This document shows, piece by piece, positions 55,032-64,000 of a stretch of 64,000 nucleotides of DNA. The notes beneath the pieces were generated by a model. That model had not been told where the DNA came from and ran no database searches. It saw nothing but the letters and a program-made list of their open reading frames with translations. The translations under genes were made by a program, and so were the position numbers. This DNA is from Naegleria lovaniensis (lineage: Eukaryota; Heterolobosea; Eutetramitea; Acrasida; Naegleriidae): the NCBI RefSeq assembly GCF_003324165.1, contig NW_025407853.1:124001-188000 (forward strand). Reading direction: 5' to 3'. How positions within the stretch are numbered: the first letter of the stretch is position 1; every line of letters begins with the position of its first letter.

Positions 55032-55134
55032 CAAGACATGTCCGCAACGATGTGTGGAATTACAAAATAATTACTTTTTATTCAGATTCAAAAAAAATTT
55101 TTTAAATCATCCTCGCAAGACATGTCCGCAACGA
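55032..55134. repeat. Direct repeat of the akirin start with an inserted ERMARD-derived patch
   Basis: CAAGACATGTCCGCAACGA occurs at 55032-55050 and again at 55116-55134, where it holds the akirin start codon. Overlapping the end of the first copy, 55046-55073 matches 28 bases of the ERMARD-like coding strand (54574-54601, opposite orientation) exactly. The remainder between the copies is A/T-rich filler. Confidence 0.85.
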
Positions 55135-55721
55135 CCACACTCAAACGTTCCTATGACACATTCGTTACTGAAGACGAGAATAGCCGCCGTTTGCTGCATC
55201 ATCATGACTACAACAGCAATTGCGGTGCAAAACCATTTTGTTTTGGATCATCAGCAACGATAGATTTTACAAGTCATCAAGGAGAGTTGTCGTCGTCGTC
55301 TTCAGCATCGTCTTCGTCGTCAACGGCACTGGATGCGGACACGATCAAGCAATCAATGAAAAAACGACGAGAACGATTATTGTATTCAAAAACTCAACCT
55401 AAAACAACGCATACCTATGTTGCAAGAGAGGAATCTAAAAAGCCTTCTGTTCAAGAATTCATTTCTTCCTATTTGAAAGAAAAACGCAAGTTTTTACTAC
55501 AACATTTTCCTGATCAAAAGTCTAACATTGATTTTAATCAAAATACATTCACAATGGAGGAAGTTGAACAATTATTGAAAGTACGAGATGAACAGAATTA
55601 TCAAGAAATGAACGAGAAAATTCAAGAAAAACTCTCTGAACAGTATGAACTCTTTACAAAATTCAATCACGATTACATTTCCAAGCAATTCAAGGAAACT
55701 GATTTCAGCTATACGTCTTAA
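55122..55721 (+). CDS. Akirin
   Basis: This 199-residue protein has the three akirin hallmarks. The N-terminus reads ATTTLKRSYDTF (animal akirins: ATLKRTLDF). A nuclear signal KKRRERLLYSK follows at about 83. The C-terminal helix ends VRDEQNYQEMNEKIQEKLSE, QYELFTKFNHDYISKQF and SYTS, like EYDKVLSTKLAEQYDAFVKF and SYVS of metazoan akirins. Akirins are nuclear adaptors that connect transcription factors with chromatin remodellers and, in animals, aid proteasome import. A Ser run (55290-55325) interrupts the middle. An upstream ATG in the duplicated leader would translate MSATMCGITK and stop, so it may act as a uORF. Divergent from the ERMARD-like gene with 216 bp between starts. Confidence 0.9.
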   Translation: MSATTTLKRSYDTFVTEDENSRRLLHHHDYNSNCGAKPFCFGSSATIDFTSHQGELSSSSSASSSSSTALDADTIKQSMKKRRERLLYSKTQPKTTHTYVAREESKKPSVQEFISSYLKEKRKFLLQHFPDQKSNIDFNQNTFTMEEVEQLLKVRDEQNYQEMNEKIQEKLSEQYELFTKFNHDYISKQFKETDFSYTS

Positions 55722-56176
55722 TGTCTCCGTTGTCATGGTGATCGTTGTTTGATTCAAATCTTTATGAATTGATCCACTGTTGATCGTACCATCCCTTGAC
55801 CAACTCTTCCTACTACTTTGTTCAGATCAATTCTAATTACTTTTGTAAAGCAAATAGCATTGTTCATTAAGAAGTAGGAATGTTGATCCGTTTCATAATG
55901 TTCCTGACTCTTTCTCCAATTTCCTTTCTCTTTGTACACTTTTGAGCTCTTCTTCTCCAACTTTACCAGTGATTCCCTTCTTCTTCTACATTTAATTCAT
56001 ATCCAACAACAACAATAAACTTGTGTTCTTTAATTTGGTGATGTGGTGTCTGTGCAATGGTGTCTTCATTTGTGGCTCATCACACATTCAATTGACTCCA
56101 CGACACGAATGTTCTCTAGTGACGGGTAAGGTTATTATGACAAATTCGGTGCAGGGACAGAAAAAATTAAAAAAAA
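55722..56176. other. Intergenic region
   Basis: This 455-bp region lies between the akirin stop and the AP-2 mu start, both on the plus strand. An A-run precedes the AP-2 mu ATG. No ORF with protein character, repeat or RNA gene is visible. Confidence 0.55.
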
Positions 56177-57781
56177 ATGATTAGCGCCGTGCTCATTCTC
56201 AACTCTAGAGGACATACTCTGATCTCACGTGCCTACAGAGACGATGTTGAAACGTAAGTAGAAGATTTTACATCCTCCATATAGAGCTCATCATGGTGTT
56301 CATGTATACAACAACAATAAATTTTTACATCATGTGTGGATATCCCAACAATAACAACAACAACACCTCTTCCGTGCCTTGACTGTGATGATGTTATCCA
56401 CTCGGTACGACTGATGAACAACATACACAACAAAAACAACAACTCTAACAATAACCTTCATCAAATCCCTTTGATGTTGCTGCTTGTATGTTCCAACGTA
56501 CTCATCCCTGTACGCACGAACCAATACCTTCAAATTGTCATCATCATCATCAACACCCACAACAGTCGTTCCATTTCGAGTGCTTTCAGATCTCAAATTT
56601 TAGCAGCCAAGATCGCCGACAGATGTCCAGTTAAAACAATTGGAAGTGTTACATTCATGTTCATTCGTCATGAAGAGATGTACTTACTTGCCGTAACAAA
56701 ACAAAATGCCAGCGCTGCTCTAGTCTTTGAATTTTTGTATAAATTGATTTTCATTTTCCAATCATACTTTGACGGAAAATTCACAGAAGACGCATTGAAG
56801 GAAAACTTTTCACTTGTCTATGAATTATTGGATGAAATTCTTGACTTTGGTTATCCACAAAATCTAGAACCTCAAGTGTTAAAGGCTATTATTGTACAAG
56901 GTGGTATGAAAGATATCAAGCCACACGAACTTGAAGCTAGATTAAAGGAAGTCACAGGAGCTGTATCTTGGAGAAAGGCAGGTATTGTTTATCGTAAGAA
57001 CGAGGTGTTTTTGGACGTTATTGAAGATGTGAACATGCTATTGAGCAACAAGGGTACTGTTTTGAGTAGTGACGTTACTGGTCGTATTGTAATGAAGTGT
57101 TTGTTGAGTGGAATGCCAGAATGTAAATTTGGTTTGAATGACAAGCTCATGTTGCAACAAGAAAAGAGAACTGCTAACAAGAAGAGATATAAGGAAATTG
57201 ATATTGATGATATTACTTTCCATCAATGTGTCAAATTGGGTAAATTTGACAGCGACCGTACTATTAGCTTTGTTCCACCTGATGGTGAATTTGAATTGAT
57301 GAGATATCGTATCACTGATGGTATTGTCCCTCCATTCCGTTTGCTTTCTCCAATTGTTCGTGAAGTGAGCAAGACTAAATTGGAAGTTAAGGTTACCATC
57401 AAGTCAGTATTCCATGCTCGTTTGTTTGGTAAGAATGTCATTGTCAAGATTCCATGTCCATCCAATACAGCCAAATGCAAGATTCATGTTGCCCAAGGTA
57501 AAGCCAAATATAAGGCTGAAAAGGGAGCAATTATTTGGACTGTTAAACGTTTCCCTGGTGACACTGAATTGACACTCTCTGCTGAAGTAGACTTGATTGC
57601 GCAAACTGCAGAAAATAAGAAATGGTCCAGACCTCCAATTGGCCTCAACTTCCAAGTACCAATGTTTACTGCTAGTGGTTTGCACGTGAGATTCTTGAAG
57701 GTCTTTGAGAAGTCCAACTACCAAGCTGTCAAGTGGGTCAGATACATTACCCAAGCAGGTGTCTATGAGTCTAGAATTTAA
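56177..57781 (+). CDS. AP-2 clathrin adaptor complex mu subunit (two exons)
   Basis: Exons join(56177..56253,56566..57781) give 430 residues, matching the 435 of animal AP2M1. Exon 1 codes MISAVLILNSRGHTLISRAY (longin fold strand 1), and the junction restores RDDVETRSISSAFRSQILAA. Conserved blocks follow: LLAVTKQNASAALVFEFLYK, YELLDEILDFGYPQN, GIVYRKNEVFLDVIEDVNM, SGMPECKFGLNDK, FHQCVKLGKFDSDRTISFVP, PPDGEFELMRYR, then VKWVRYITQAGVYESRI. The mu homology domain binds YxxPhi sorting signals and phosphoinositides; a Thr sits at the position of the AAK1-phosphorylated Thr156 (KEVTGAVSW). AP-2 drives clathrin-mediated endocytosis at the plasma membrane. AP-1 mu is the alternative, but the LAVTKQN and ILDFGYPQN blocks favour AP-2. 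Confidence 0.93.
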
Positions 57782-57992
57782 ACAAATTTTTTGAACGTAA
57801 CACATCATCAACATAATACAGTGAGTGCAGTATTTTGAATTCCAAAATTCAAATTAAATTTTACTCAAAACCTAAAATAAAATTGTAAATCTATCATGAT
57901 CGCAAAGTTTCATGGGTATGATTGAACCAAATGATATTGTCACAAAGATCGTGCAATAAGGTAACATTTGCACGATTCATTCCATTGCTCTC

Positions 57993-58835
57993 TCATTCAT
58001 CGATCACATTTGGCTCATCTTGGTCTTCGTTCGCAGCTGTTCCCACACTACTTGGCTTCCTAATATTATTCTTTCTGAACTTGAGATGATTCATGAGAGC
58101 GTAATTGTAATGAGAACATTTTTTAAGCGCCTTCTCCTCATCTTCACAGCCATGCATAAACGAACTTTTCGATAAACACTCCTTCAATTCCTTTTCTTGG
58201 TTTTCACAAAATATTTCTCCTACACAACTCACAGCCTTCTTTTTAAAGTCATCACAGACAGCATAATACTTCTTTCCTTCTTCAATTTCTTGTTCTGCAG
58301 CCTCACTGAAGGCAACATCTGTCTCCTTCTTTATACGTCTTGCCTTCAAAAATCTATTGCACAATCCTAGTTTATAAAACCATTCCGAACACTTAGCATC
58401 ACACTTCGGAATCTTTTCCTCTAAATTATATTTTCTATTTTCAATTTGCCAAACTTGGTCCAACACTTTAGTCTCCACAAAAACTTTGTTTTGCAAAATT
58501 TCATCTTTGCATTTAAATATATGATCTTTTGTTTCCAATGAATCCACACAAGAAGCAAGTTTGGATGCTCTCACGGGATCCAACAAGTGTCCAGTCAAAC
58601 ACGAGTAGTAAATATAGAGAGCTCTCCGAACCATCGTTGGACTAACTTCATAATTACTCATCTCGGCAACATCACTCAAACGATTCAAATACTCTTTACA
58701 TGTGGCGTATCTTCGCTCACGAGTATCGTATAAAAAGTGTCCGAGACTATCATATTGACTGTAAAAGTGAAGAAGAAGGTGGTAATCGATGGATTTTTCC
58801 AGAGGAGGTTGATGAGAGGGTTTGTTTTCAGACAT
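57993..58835 (-). CDS. Poly-CX9C protein, probable mitochondrial intermembrane-space type
   Basis: This is a 280-residue helical protein starting MSENKPSHQPPLEK, without a mitochondrial presequence. Cysteines in the C-terminal half follow an exact CX9C rule: C149-C159, C194-C204, then C210-C220-C230-C240 (segments CSEWFYKLGLC, CDDFKKKAVSC, CENQEKELKEC, CLSKSSFMHGC, CEDEEKALKKC). Twin CX9C hairpins are oxidised by the Mia40/Erv1 relay and occur in small intermembrane-space proteins and complex I/IV assembly factors, which lack presequences as here. A serial five-interval arrangement in one protein is unusual. More cysteines (C46, C79, C96, C109) lie in the N-terminal half at other spacings. 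The tail is acidic (NEDQDEPNVIDE). I cannot name a family. Confidence 0.75.
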   Translation of the reverse strand: MSENKPSHQPPLEKSIDYHLLLHFYSQYDSLGHFLYDTRERRYATCKEYLNRLSDVAEMSNYEVSPTMVRRALYIYYSCLTGHLLDPVRASKLASCVDSLETKDHIFKCKDEILQNKVFVETKVLDQVWQIENRKYNLEEKIPKCDAKCSEWFYKLGLCNRFLKARRIKKETDVAFSEAAEQEIEEGKKYYAVCDDFKKKAVSCVGEIFCENQEKELKECLSKSSFMHGCEDEEKALKKCSHYNYALMNHLKFRKNNIRKPSSVGTAANEDQDEPNVIDE

Positions 58836-59033
58836 TTTTTTGAATTTACCAAAGCGTTCGTTGGTGTACAGGATCTTACTTTAGATCTTAAATAAAGAAA
58901 AATGAAATTTTGAATTCAATTTTGAAGCTGAGAAATTTGAACATTAATATATCTGAAAATCTTATCTAAAAACGCAGAGCTCATACTTGGGATTCAAAAG
59001 GCTTGTTTTTGCTGGAAATTTAAATGAAAAAAA

Positions 59034-59897
59034 ATGTCCAAAAGAAGCATCAAAGAGTCGTTATCACTGTCGGATCATGTTGAACGAAAGAACCGAAAAA
59101 TAGTAACAGAAAACAAACAAGAAATTTCGCAAGATGTATTGGTCAATGTCTTGTTCCGATTTTTTGACTACAAGTGGTTGTTTCAGACGGCAAGTTTGGT
59201 GTGCCGAGAGTGGTATGAATTGGCAAAGAAATCACAGTTCAAGCTCAACATTGTTCTCTCGAAAAATAATCATCAACCCTTTGTCAATTGTTGTGCATGT
59301 GGAAGATTAGAGTCCATTACCGAATTTGTTGTGAGAGAATTGACTTGGAAAATTTTACAAGAAATTTGCTCTTTCAATATTTCATTCAAATTTTTAGAAG
59401 TTTTAGATTTATCTCACAATCGTATTGGAGATGATGGCGTGCAAATATTATCCAACCATTGCAAAGTGTTTGAGACGGTAAAAATTCTTAATTTGAGCAG
59501 TAACAAGATATCACACAAAGGAGCTCAATTACTAAAGGAAGCAACATTTACAAGGCTCACGCATTTGGACTTGAGTATGAATCCTATTGGGAACGAAGGA
59601 TGCACGCATATAGCCAATATGGCATTTGGTCCTTCGTTACTGAAACTCAAGCTGTATGATTGCAACATCAGTGACATTGGTATTAAGAATTTATTGAATT
59701 CTACAAATTTAAATTCTCTTACATGGTTAAACTTACGATTTAACAAGATTGGCCTTGAAGGAATTCAATATTTAGAGAACAACGGTCACATCATGTCCAA
59801 TCTTACCAAGTTAAATCTTCGCTTCAGTCTTCAGCCCTCCTCAAAAGATTACATCAAAAAGAGTTCCCTTTTTACAAAATGCCAAGTGAAAATGTAA
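59034..59897 (+). CDS. F-box / leucine-rich-repeat protein
   Basis: This 287-residue protein has an F-box-like N-terminal helix set (SQDVLVNVLFRFFDYKWLFQ, TASLVCREWYELAKKSQF, about 33-73), followed by ribonuclease-inhibitor-type LRRs: FLEVLDLSHNRIGDDGVQIL, TVKILNLSSNKISHKGAQLL, RLTHLDLSMNPIGNEGCTHI, LLKLKLYDCNISDIGIKNLL, SLTWLNLRFNKIGLEGIQYL. About six repeats of some 25 residues are present. The F-box would bind Skp1 and the LRR would recruit a substrate for SCF ubiquitination; the substrate is unknown. Single exon, with an eight-A run before the ATG. Confidence 0.88.
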   Translation: MSKRSIKESLSLSDHVERKNRKIVTENKQEISQDVLVNVLFRFFDYKWLFQTASLVCREWYELAKKSQFKLNIVLSKNNHQPFVNCCACGRLESITEFVVRELTWKILQEICSFNISFKFLEVLDLSHNRIGDDGVQILSNHCKVFETVKILNLSSNKISHKGAQLLKEATFTRLTHLDLSMNPIGNEGCTHIANMAFGPSLLKLKLYDCNISDIGIKNLLNSTNLNSLTWLNLRFNKIGLEGIQYLENNGHIMSNLTKLNLRFSLQPSSKDYIKKSSLFTKCQVKM

Positions 59898-60015
59898 TAC
59901 CATGTAACCTCGAGAATGTGTCTTGACACTATGCATTTAATGTATGAACATATTCTTCTACGTATTCACGGATCGGGGTTCGAGTTAGAGAGGTATGTGT
60001 TAAAACGTTGATCGA

Positions 60016-61718
60016 ATGAAACTCAAATTAAAAAAAATGTGCTGTTCTGAAACGTATTCCTTCTACTTTTTTGTGGTGTGTGTTGCGTTGAGTGGAATTA
60101 TTCTCTACGATTACACAAGTCTCATGTCACCGAAATCAGGATATTTTCATAGGAAGGAACAACTTGAATCTAAAATTTATCAATCTTCGAACGGACCTAT
60201 TCAATATCATGTTCACAATTTGGAAAATATTGAAAATATTAAAAAGAATAATGGGAAAATATTTCTGTACTTGTATGTGTGCGTGAGATGATAAATCACT
60301 TTTGATATTAATTTACCTCTGAATAATTTGTTGAACGAAATGAATTGCAATGAACTCGGATTGTTATTGATTAATTATTTAATATATTATAATAATATTA
60401 TTATCATTATTAATATGGATTTATACAAAGGCATGGAACACCTGGAGGTTTCGAAGAAGGAGCTAATTTTATGAAAGCATGCCCATCGGATTGGATCATT
60501 GTGTCTCCTTCAAGAATTGGATACGGAAAAACGAATTTCACACAATGGACCAAATCAGAAAAGGAATCTATTGATTTTTACTTCCCAAAAGAAGAGAAAT
60601 TTGTGGTGAATCCTCATGCTTTTGATGTGACTCAAACGAGACATTTATTGAAAATTGTTGAACTCGATGAATTGAATGTAAATGCAACAACAACAACAAA
60701 TACTAGCAGTATTGAAACTAGTATTGGTAGCAGTGATATCCGATCGAACACTTCAGATTCCACTCCTTCTCTCAATTATCCCAAATTGAGTTTCATCTTG
60801 GAAAAGAATGCAATCATGATGATGGATTTAATGAATCATCTCTTTGGACGAAATACCAAATTCAATATTATAGCTGTTGCTGGAGGCGGCCCATATGGAC
60901 TCGAGTTGGCTTCCAAAAATCCCTCTCGAGTGGAAACCTTGCAATTGTTGGCACCTGTTGGAAGAAATTTCATTATTGGTCGAGGCGATTCTCCCAAGAA
61001 AATTTCAACTCTCATTACTCAAGTGAATCATCGACAAGAACACCATCTACAAGAATTTGTTTTCAACAAGAAAGATATTTCCTTTAGGCCCAAGAGTGTG
61101 AATAACGATGAAAATCTTTCGTTACAACACGAAAATGAGGAAATGGAAAAGAAAATTCTCTCCATGGAGGTGGAAGAGCCAAAACCGTTCAACACAACTC
61201 TTGCTTTATCGGCCTATGTCATGGATCCATTTCTCATGCTTAGAAATAATCCACTAATTGTCAAATTTATGAGCTATTCAGTGGTTCGTTTGATGAAATG
61301 GTTTCCCAATGTCGCTTTCAGAATGTCAGTCATTAACACAGAACCTGAAATGCTTGATAAGAAATGTTTCGAACAAGTGAAACAAAGTTTTATGACTCAT
61401 CAATTGATTGAGGGTTTACAGTTTAATGTTGGCATGATGGATAGCAAAATGAGAGGATACATTCTTGATTTACTATTGTTCTTGCAATTTTCAAAGGATA
61501 GAAAAGCACAATTAGAATCCATATCCATTCCAACCTTAATTCAAGGATCCATCTATGACAAGTCTGTGGATTTTGAAGATCAAGTGGTTTATATTTTCCA
61601 ACACATTCCAAAAAGTACATTGATAACCTTTGGAGATTGTGGACAATTATTCTTTATCAATAATCTTCGAAAAGTCTACTCTTACATGGATCAATTCATT
61701 ATGAGCCAAAGATCATGA
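60016..61718 (+). CDS. Alpha/beta-hydrolase-fold membrane protein lacking the catalytic Ser and His (two exons)
   Basis: Exons join(60016..60272,60431..61718) give 514 residues; the splice restores IFLYLHGTPGGFEEGANFM, the oxyanion HG motif of alpha/beta hydrolases. A signal anchor lies at about 13-32 (SFYFFVVCVALSGIILYDY). At the nucleophile elbow, where relatives read G-x-S-G-G-G-P-Y, this protein has IAVAGGGPYGLELASKNPSR with Ala236 for Ser. Near the end, SIYDKSVDF may keep the acid, but the final motif is GDCGQLFFINN, with Gln where the catalytic His is expected. So it is probably an inactive scaffold or a binding protein. Residues about 170-200 are a Thr/Ser-rich insert. The intron is very AT-rich. 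Secure as fold, uncertain as function. Confidence 0.85.
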
Positions 61719-61774
61719 ACGACGCCTAGTCAAGATGTTTCAATCAAAATTTGAATCTTTTCAACAACAAAAAA

Positions 61775-64000
61775 ATGTTTCAAAAATCATCTCCTATTTT
61801 TTCAACGAGTTTTAAAAATTTGTTATCATCTCATCATCCACATGTCTTTTCTTGCCGTAGCATTGGTCTGAAGAAGAATCATGAAATGTCAAGAGAGATT
61901 AAATGGTTCTTCTCTTGGATGGGTTCTACTCAAAACATGTCGTTCCATACATCGGAAAGGAATCCGAAGAGCAAGAGCACAACAAGAAATGAAGGGAGCG
62001 TTCATAAAAAGGTTAGAGCAACTTCCGAGCCAATGACTACTAATAGCACCACATCTGCAACAACAACAACAGCACACCAATCCACCACTCCCGCATTGCA
62101 AACTTCGCAAATAGACAGTACCTTAAAGAGCATGATCGACCAGTTCATGTCCTCACAGCCAAGTACATCAGAGCCTTTTGATCCGAGATATGAAATTGAA
62201 ATTGTGAGAGCACAAATCAAAGAAGGCTTTACTTCCCGAAGAGGTTTTGACACGATTCTAAAGTATTATCACAAAATGATCGATTTATTGATGGATATCA
62301 AAGACTTGGAACAAGCAACAACGGAAATAGAATATTGTATTCAAATTTCAGTGGATGTTCTCGGTGAAAATCATATCAATGTGTTTCGAATGAGAGAAAA
62401 ATTAGCATTAGTTTATTTCTATTCACAAAAATATGGAGAAGCTTTAAAAGAATTGCACAGCATGTACTTTGCCGCTTTTAATCTTGCCGAAGCAAATGAA
62501 GAACACTTTGATCTGGTGAGGGAAAGTGTCAATGCTTTAAATTATGTGACTTTCTTCACTGATTACTTTTATGGAGTTTTTTCACAGGAAGAACTTAATA
62601 CAATACTCAAAATCTATACATCCAACACAGAACTCTCGTCCAAGGTCACTCTCATAAGTTTAGCCAAACAATTCCCTGAGTGGAGGCGATATGAAATGGC
62701 TGACAAATTTCTCATTGATAAACTCAAACGAGAAGAAAATAAGCTGTCCAGTTTGTCACTTATGAGTTACAAAGCAGATGCCAAATCAGAAATTAGAAGA
62801 CAACAAGACCTGATCTTTGAAATTTTGAAAAAACAAGGATTTTTATACGAGTCTGAAAAACGTGTACAGTTAGCATTTCATCAATATGAACGAACTCTCA
62901 CAAAGGCCATGACCTTTTACGGAAAGAACTCACTTCAAGTGGGTGAGGTGTTGGTGTCACTCGCTGCCATTGGTACACTCGCAGAAAAATTCGAAACCAG
63001 TATATCGTATGCAAAACGTGCTTGCGTCTTGCTGAATGCCATTCCTGACAGTATCAACAAGAAGAATCCTGAATATGAAGCAAAACTTGGAAAAGCTCTT
63101 ATTACCATAGGTGAAATTTATTCGAATGGAGCAAAGGACCTTCCTGCCTCTGAAATACGACCTTATTTGGAGGCTGAGAAATTCATCTCGTCAGGAATGA
63201 ACATTATTGACAAACATTATGGACGAGATAATCCCACATGGATTTTAGCTGCTTACAGTCTTGCTTCTAATTATGATTTATTGTGCTCTTGTATTCATGA
63301 GTTGGCACTGGAAAAAACCATAACTCAAATGGGTGAAGCTGGCATTCGACAAGATTCGGCAAATTTTCAAGTCATTCTTTCTGAGGAGGATCAAAAAAAA
63401 GTGAACGATTGGAGAGAAAAATCTGACAATTTATTCGAGTTGATTCGTGAAGTCATTAGCATGAGTCCTGCCAAATACTTGCTTAAAATTCCGCTTACCA
63501 AAGGTTCACTTTTTTTGGACGAGTTCATGGCCAATGATTCGAGAGCATTTAGACAAACGACCATTGCCAATGAGTATCCGCAACCTGAAATTATTCACGA
63601 GCTATATTCATCGAGTCGACAATATCACTTGGTTGGATCTCTAGAGAAGGGAATTGAACATTTGAGAAATGCCATTCAATTATTTGACCAACAATATGGT
63701 CCCGAAGATTATTTGTTTGAGAGAGAATTTGCAAGCACTGAACTTGCAAAGCTTTATAACATTACAGGGAATATTGATGAAGCATTGTCATTGCTGGAAA
63801 AAAGTATGGCCAGAATTGAAAAGGTGTTTGGAAAAGAGAGCAAACTTTATTTGGAAGTGAGTGATGCATTTCAACAAATTGCTTCTCTGAAAGGACTTTC
63901 TGAGGATCAACGACAAAAACATTTCCAAAACATTCTTGAAAAGTACAATAAGGATTATGAAGAATTGGCCAAGCAAGCTGAGAAGGAGATTGTGCAAGAG
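61775..64000 (+). CDS. Helical TPR-like protein, 5' part (runs off the window)
   Basis: The frame is open from the ATG at 61775 (seven A leader) for 742 codons to the window edge. The N-terminus (MFQKSSPIFSTSFKNLLSSH, then FSCRSIGLKKN) is Ser/basic and free of acids, and could be a mitochondrial presequence. From about residue 150 the protein is helical with TPR-like pairs: LAEANEEHFDLVRESVNALN, VGEVLVSLAAIGTLAEKFE followed by SISYAKRACVLLNAI, LEAEKFISSGMNIIDKHYG, and EFASTELAKLYNITGNIDEA followed by LSLLEKSMARIEKVF. Units of about 42 residues with Y/FG ends recall kinesin-light-chain-type TPRs. It may be an adaptor or assembly factor. No enzyme motif is seen. The end of the gene is outside the window. 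Confidence 0.75.
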   Translation, partial: MFQKSSPIFSTSFKNLLSSHHPHVFSCRSIGLKKNHEMSREIKWFFSWMGSTQNMSFHTSERNPKSKSTTRNEGSVHKKVRATSEPMTTNSTTSATTTTAHQSTTPALQTSQIDSTLKSMIDQFMSSQPSTSEPFDPRYEIEIVRAQIKEGFTSRRGFDTILKYYHKMIDLLMDIKDLEQATTEIEYCIQISVDVLGENHINVFRMREKLALVYFYSQKYGEALKELHSMYFAAFNLAEANEEHFDLVRESVNALNYVTFFTDYFYGVFSQEELNTILKIYTSNTELSSKVTLISLAKQFPEWRRYEMADKFLIDKLKREENKLSSLSLMSYKADAKSEIRRQQDLIFEILKKQGFLYESEKRVQLAFHQYERTLTKAMTFYGKNSLQVGEVLVSLAAIGTLAEKFETSISYAKRACVLLNAIPDSINKKNPEYEAKLGKALITIGEIYSNGAKDLPASEIRPYLEAEKFISSGMNIIDKHYGRDNPTWILAAYSLASNYDLLCSCIHELALEKTITQMGEAGIRQDSANFQVILSEEDQKKVNDWREKSDNLFELIREVISMSPAKYLLKIPLTKGSLFLDEFMANDSRAFRQTTIANEYPQPEIIHELYSSSRQYHLVGSLEKGIEHLRNAIQLFDQQYGPEDYLFEREFASTELAKLYNITGNIDEALSLLEKSMARIEKVFGKESKLYLEVSDAFQQIASLKGLSEDQRQKHFQNILEKYNKDYEELAKQAEKEIVQE

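Overview
The window looks like nuclear DNA of a heterolobosean amoeboflagellate, most likely a Naegleria species. This is inferred from several things seen together: AT-rich, gene-dense sequence on both strands; few and short GT-AG introns; Asn/Gln/Ser/Thr-rich protein tracts built from CAA, AAC and CAT repeats; A-runs directly before many start codons; and a gene set that mixes amoeboid actin and small-GTPase signalling with flagellar genes. I could run no database search, so the species is not established.

Layout. 1-7.1 kb: a partial hydantoinase/oxoprolinase-type gene, a four-exon G-protein alpha subunit and an LRR-formin. 7.2-13.7 kb: a rhodanese-DUF2892 membrane protein, a five-exon STE20/GCK-III kinase, a 59-residue PMP3-type proteolipid and a large Q/N-rich protein with a reading-frame break. 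14.1-24.5 kb: an AlkB-like dioxygenase divergent from TTC8/BBS8, an App1-like lipid phosphatase and a giant HEAT-repeat (MROH1-like) protein. 24.6-36.8 kb: a Rho GTPase with a 12-nt exon and a natural change at the Gly12 position, a low-complexity protein, a two-TM U-box-like protein, an unknown protein interrupted by a 4-bp duplication, a 4EHP-class eIF4E, a mitochondrial protein resembling ATP synthase subunit d, and a MORN/coiled-coil protein. 36.8-43.1 kb: gene-poor, with a decayed kinase gene and an apparently intact 3,884-bp DNA transposon. 43.2-64 kb: mitochondrial uS15, a SAP protein, a serine/asparagine-rich protein, a small decayed gene, a five-exon orphan, a thioredoxin-fold protein, Ras, an ERMARD-like protein, akirin, AP-2 mu, a poly-CX9C protein, an F-box/LRR protein, a degenerate alpha/beta-hydrolase and a partial TPR-like protein.

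The genes are not an operon or a pathway cluster. Shared themes are signalling to actin (G alpha, Rho, Ras, formin, GCK-III kinase), trafficking (AP-2 mu, MROH1-like, BBS8) and mitochondria (uS15, ATP-synthase-d-like, CX9C protein, perhaps AlkB and the terminal TPR protein).

The strongest new object is the transposon at 39197-43080. It has terminal inverted repeats that are identical over the first 15 bp, an 8-bp target-site duplication (TAGTATAG), and one uninterrupted ORF of about 1,146 residues with a DDE/RNase-H-like motif order. Other leads are the Cys-for-Gly change in the Rho P-loop, the regular CX9C series, the captured ERMARD fragment at the akirin start, and a perfect 21-bp inverted repeat between the AlkB and BBS8 genes.
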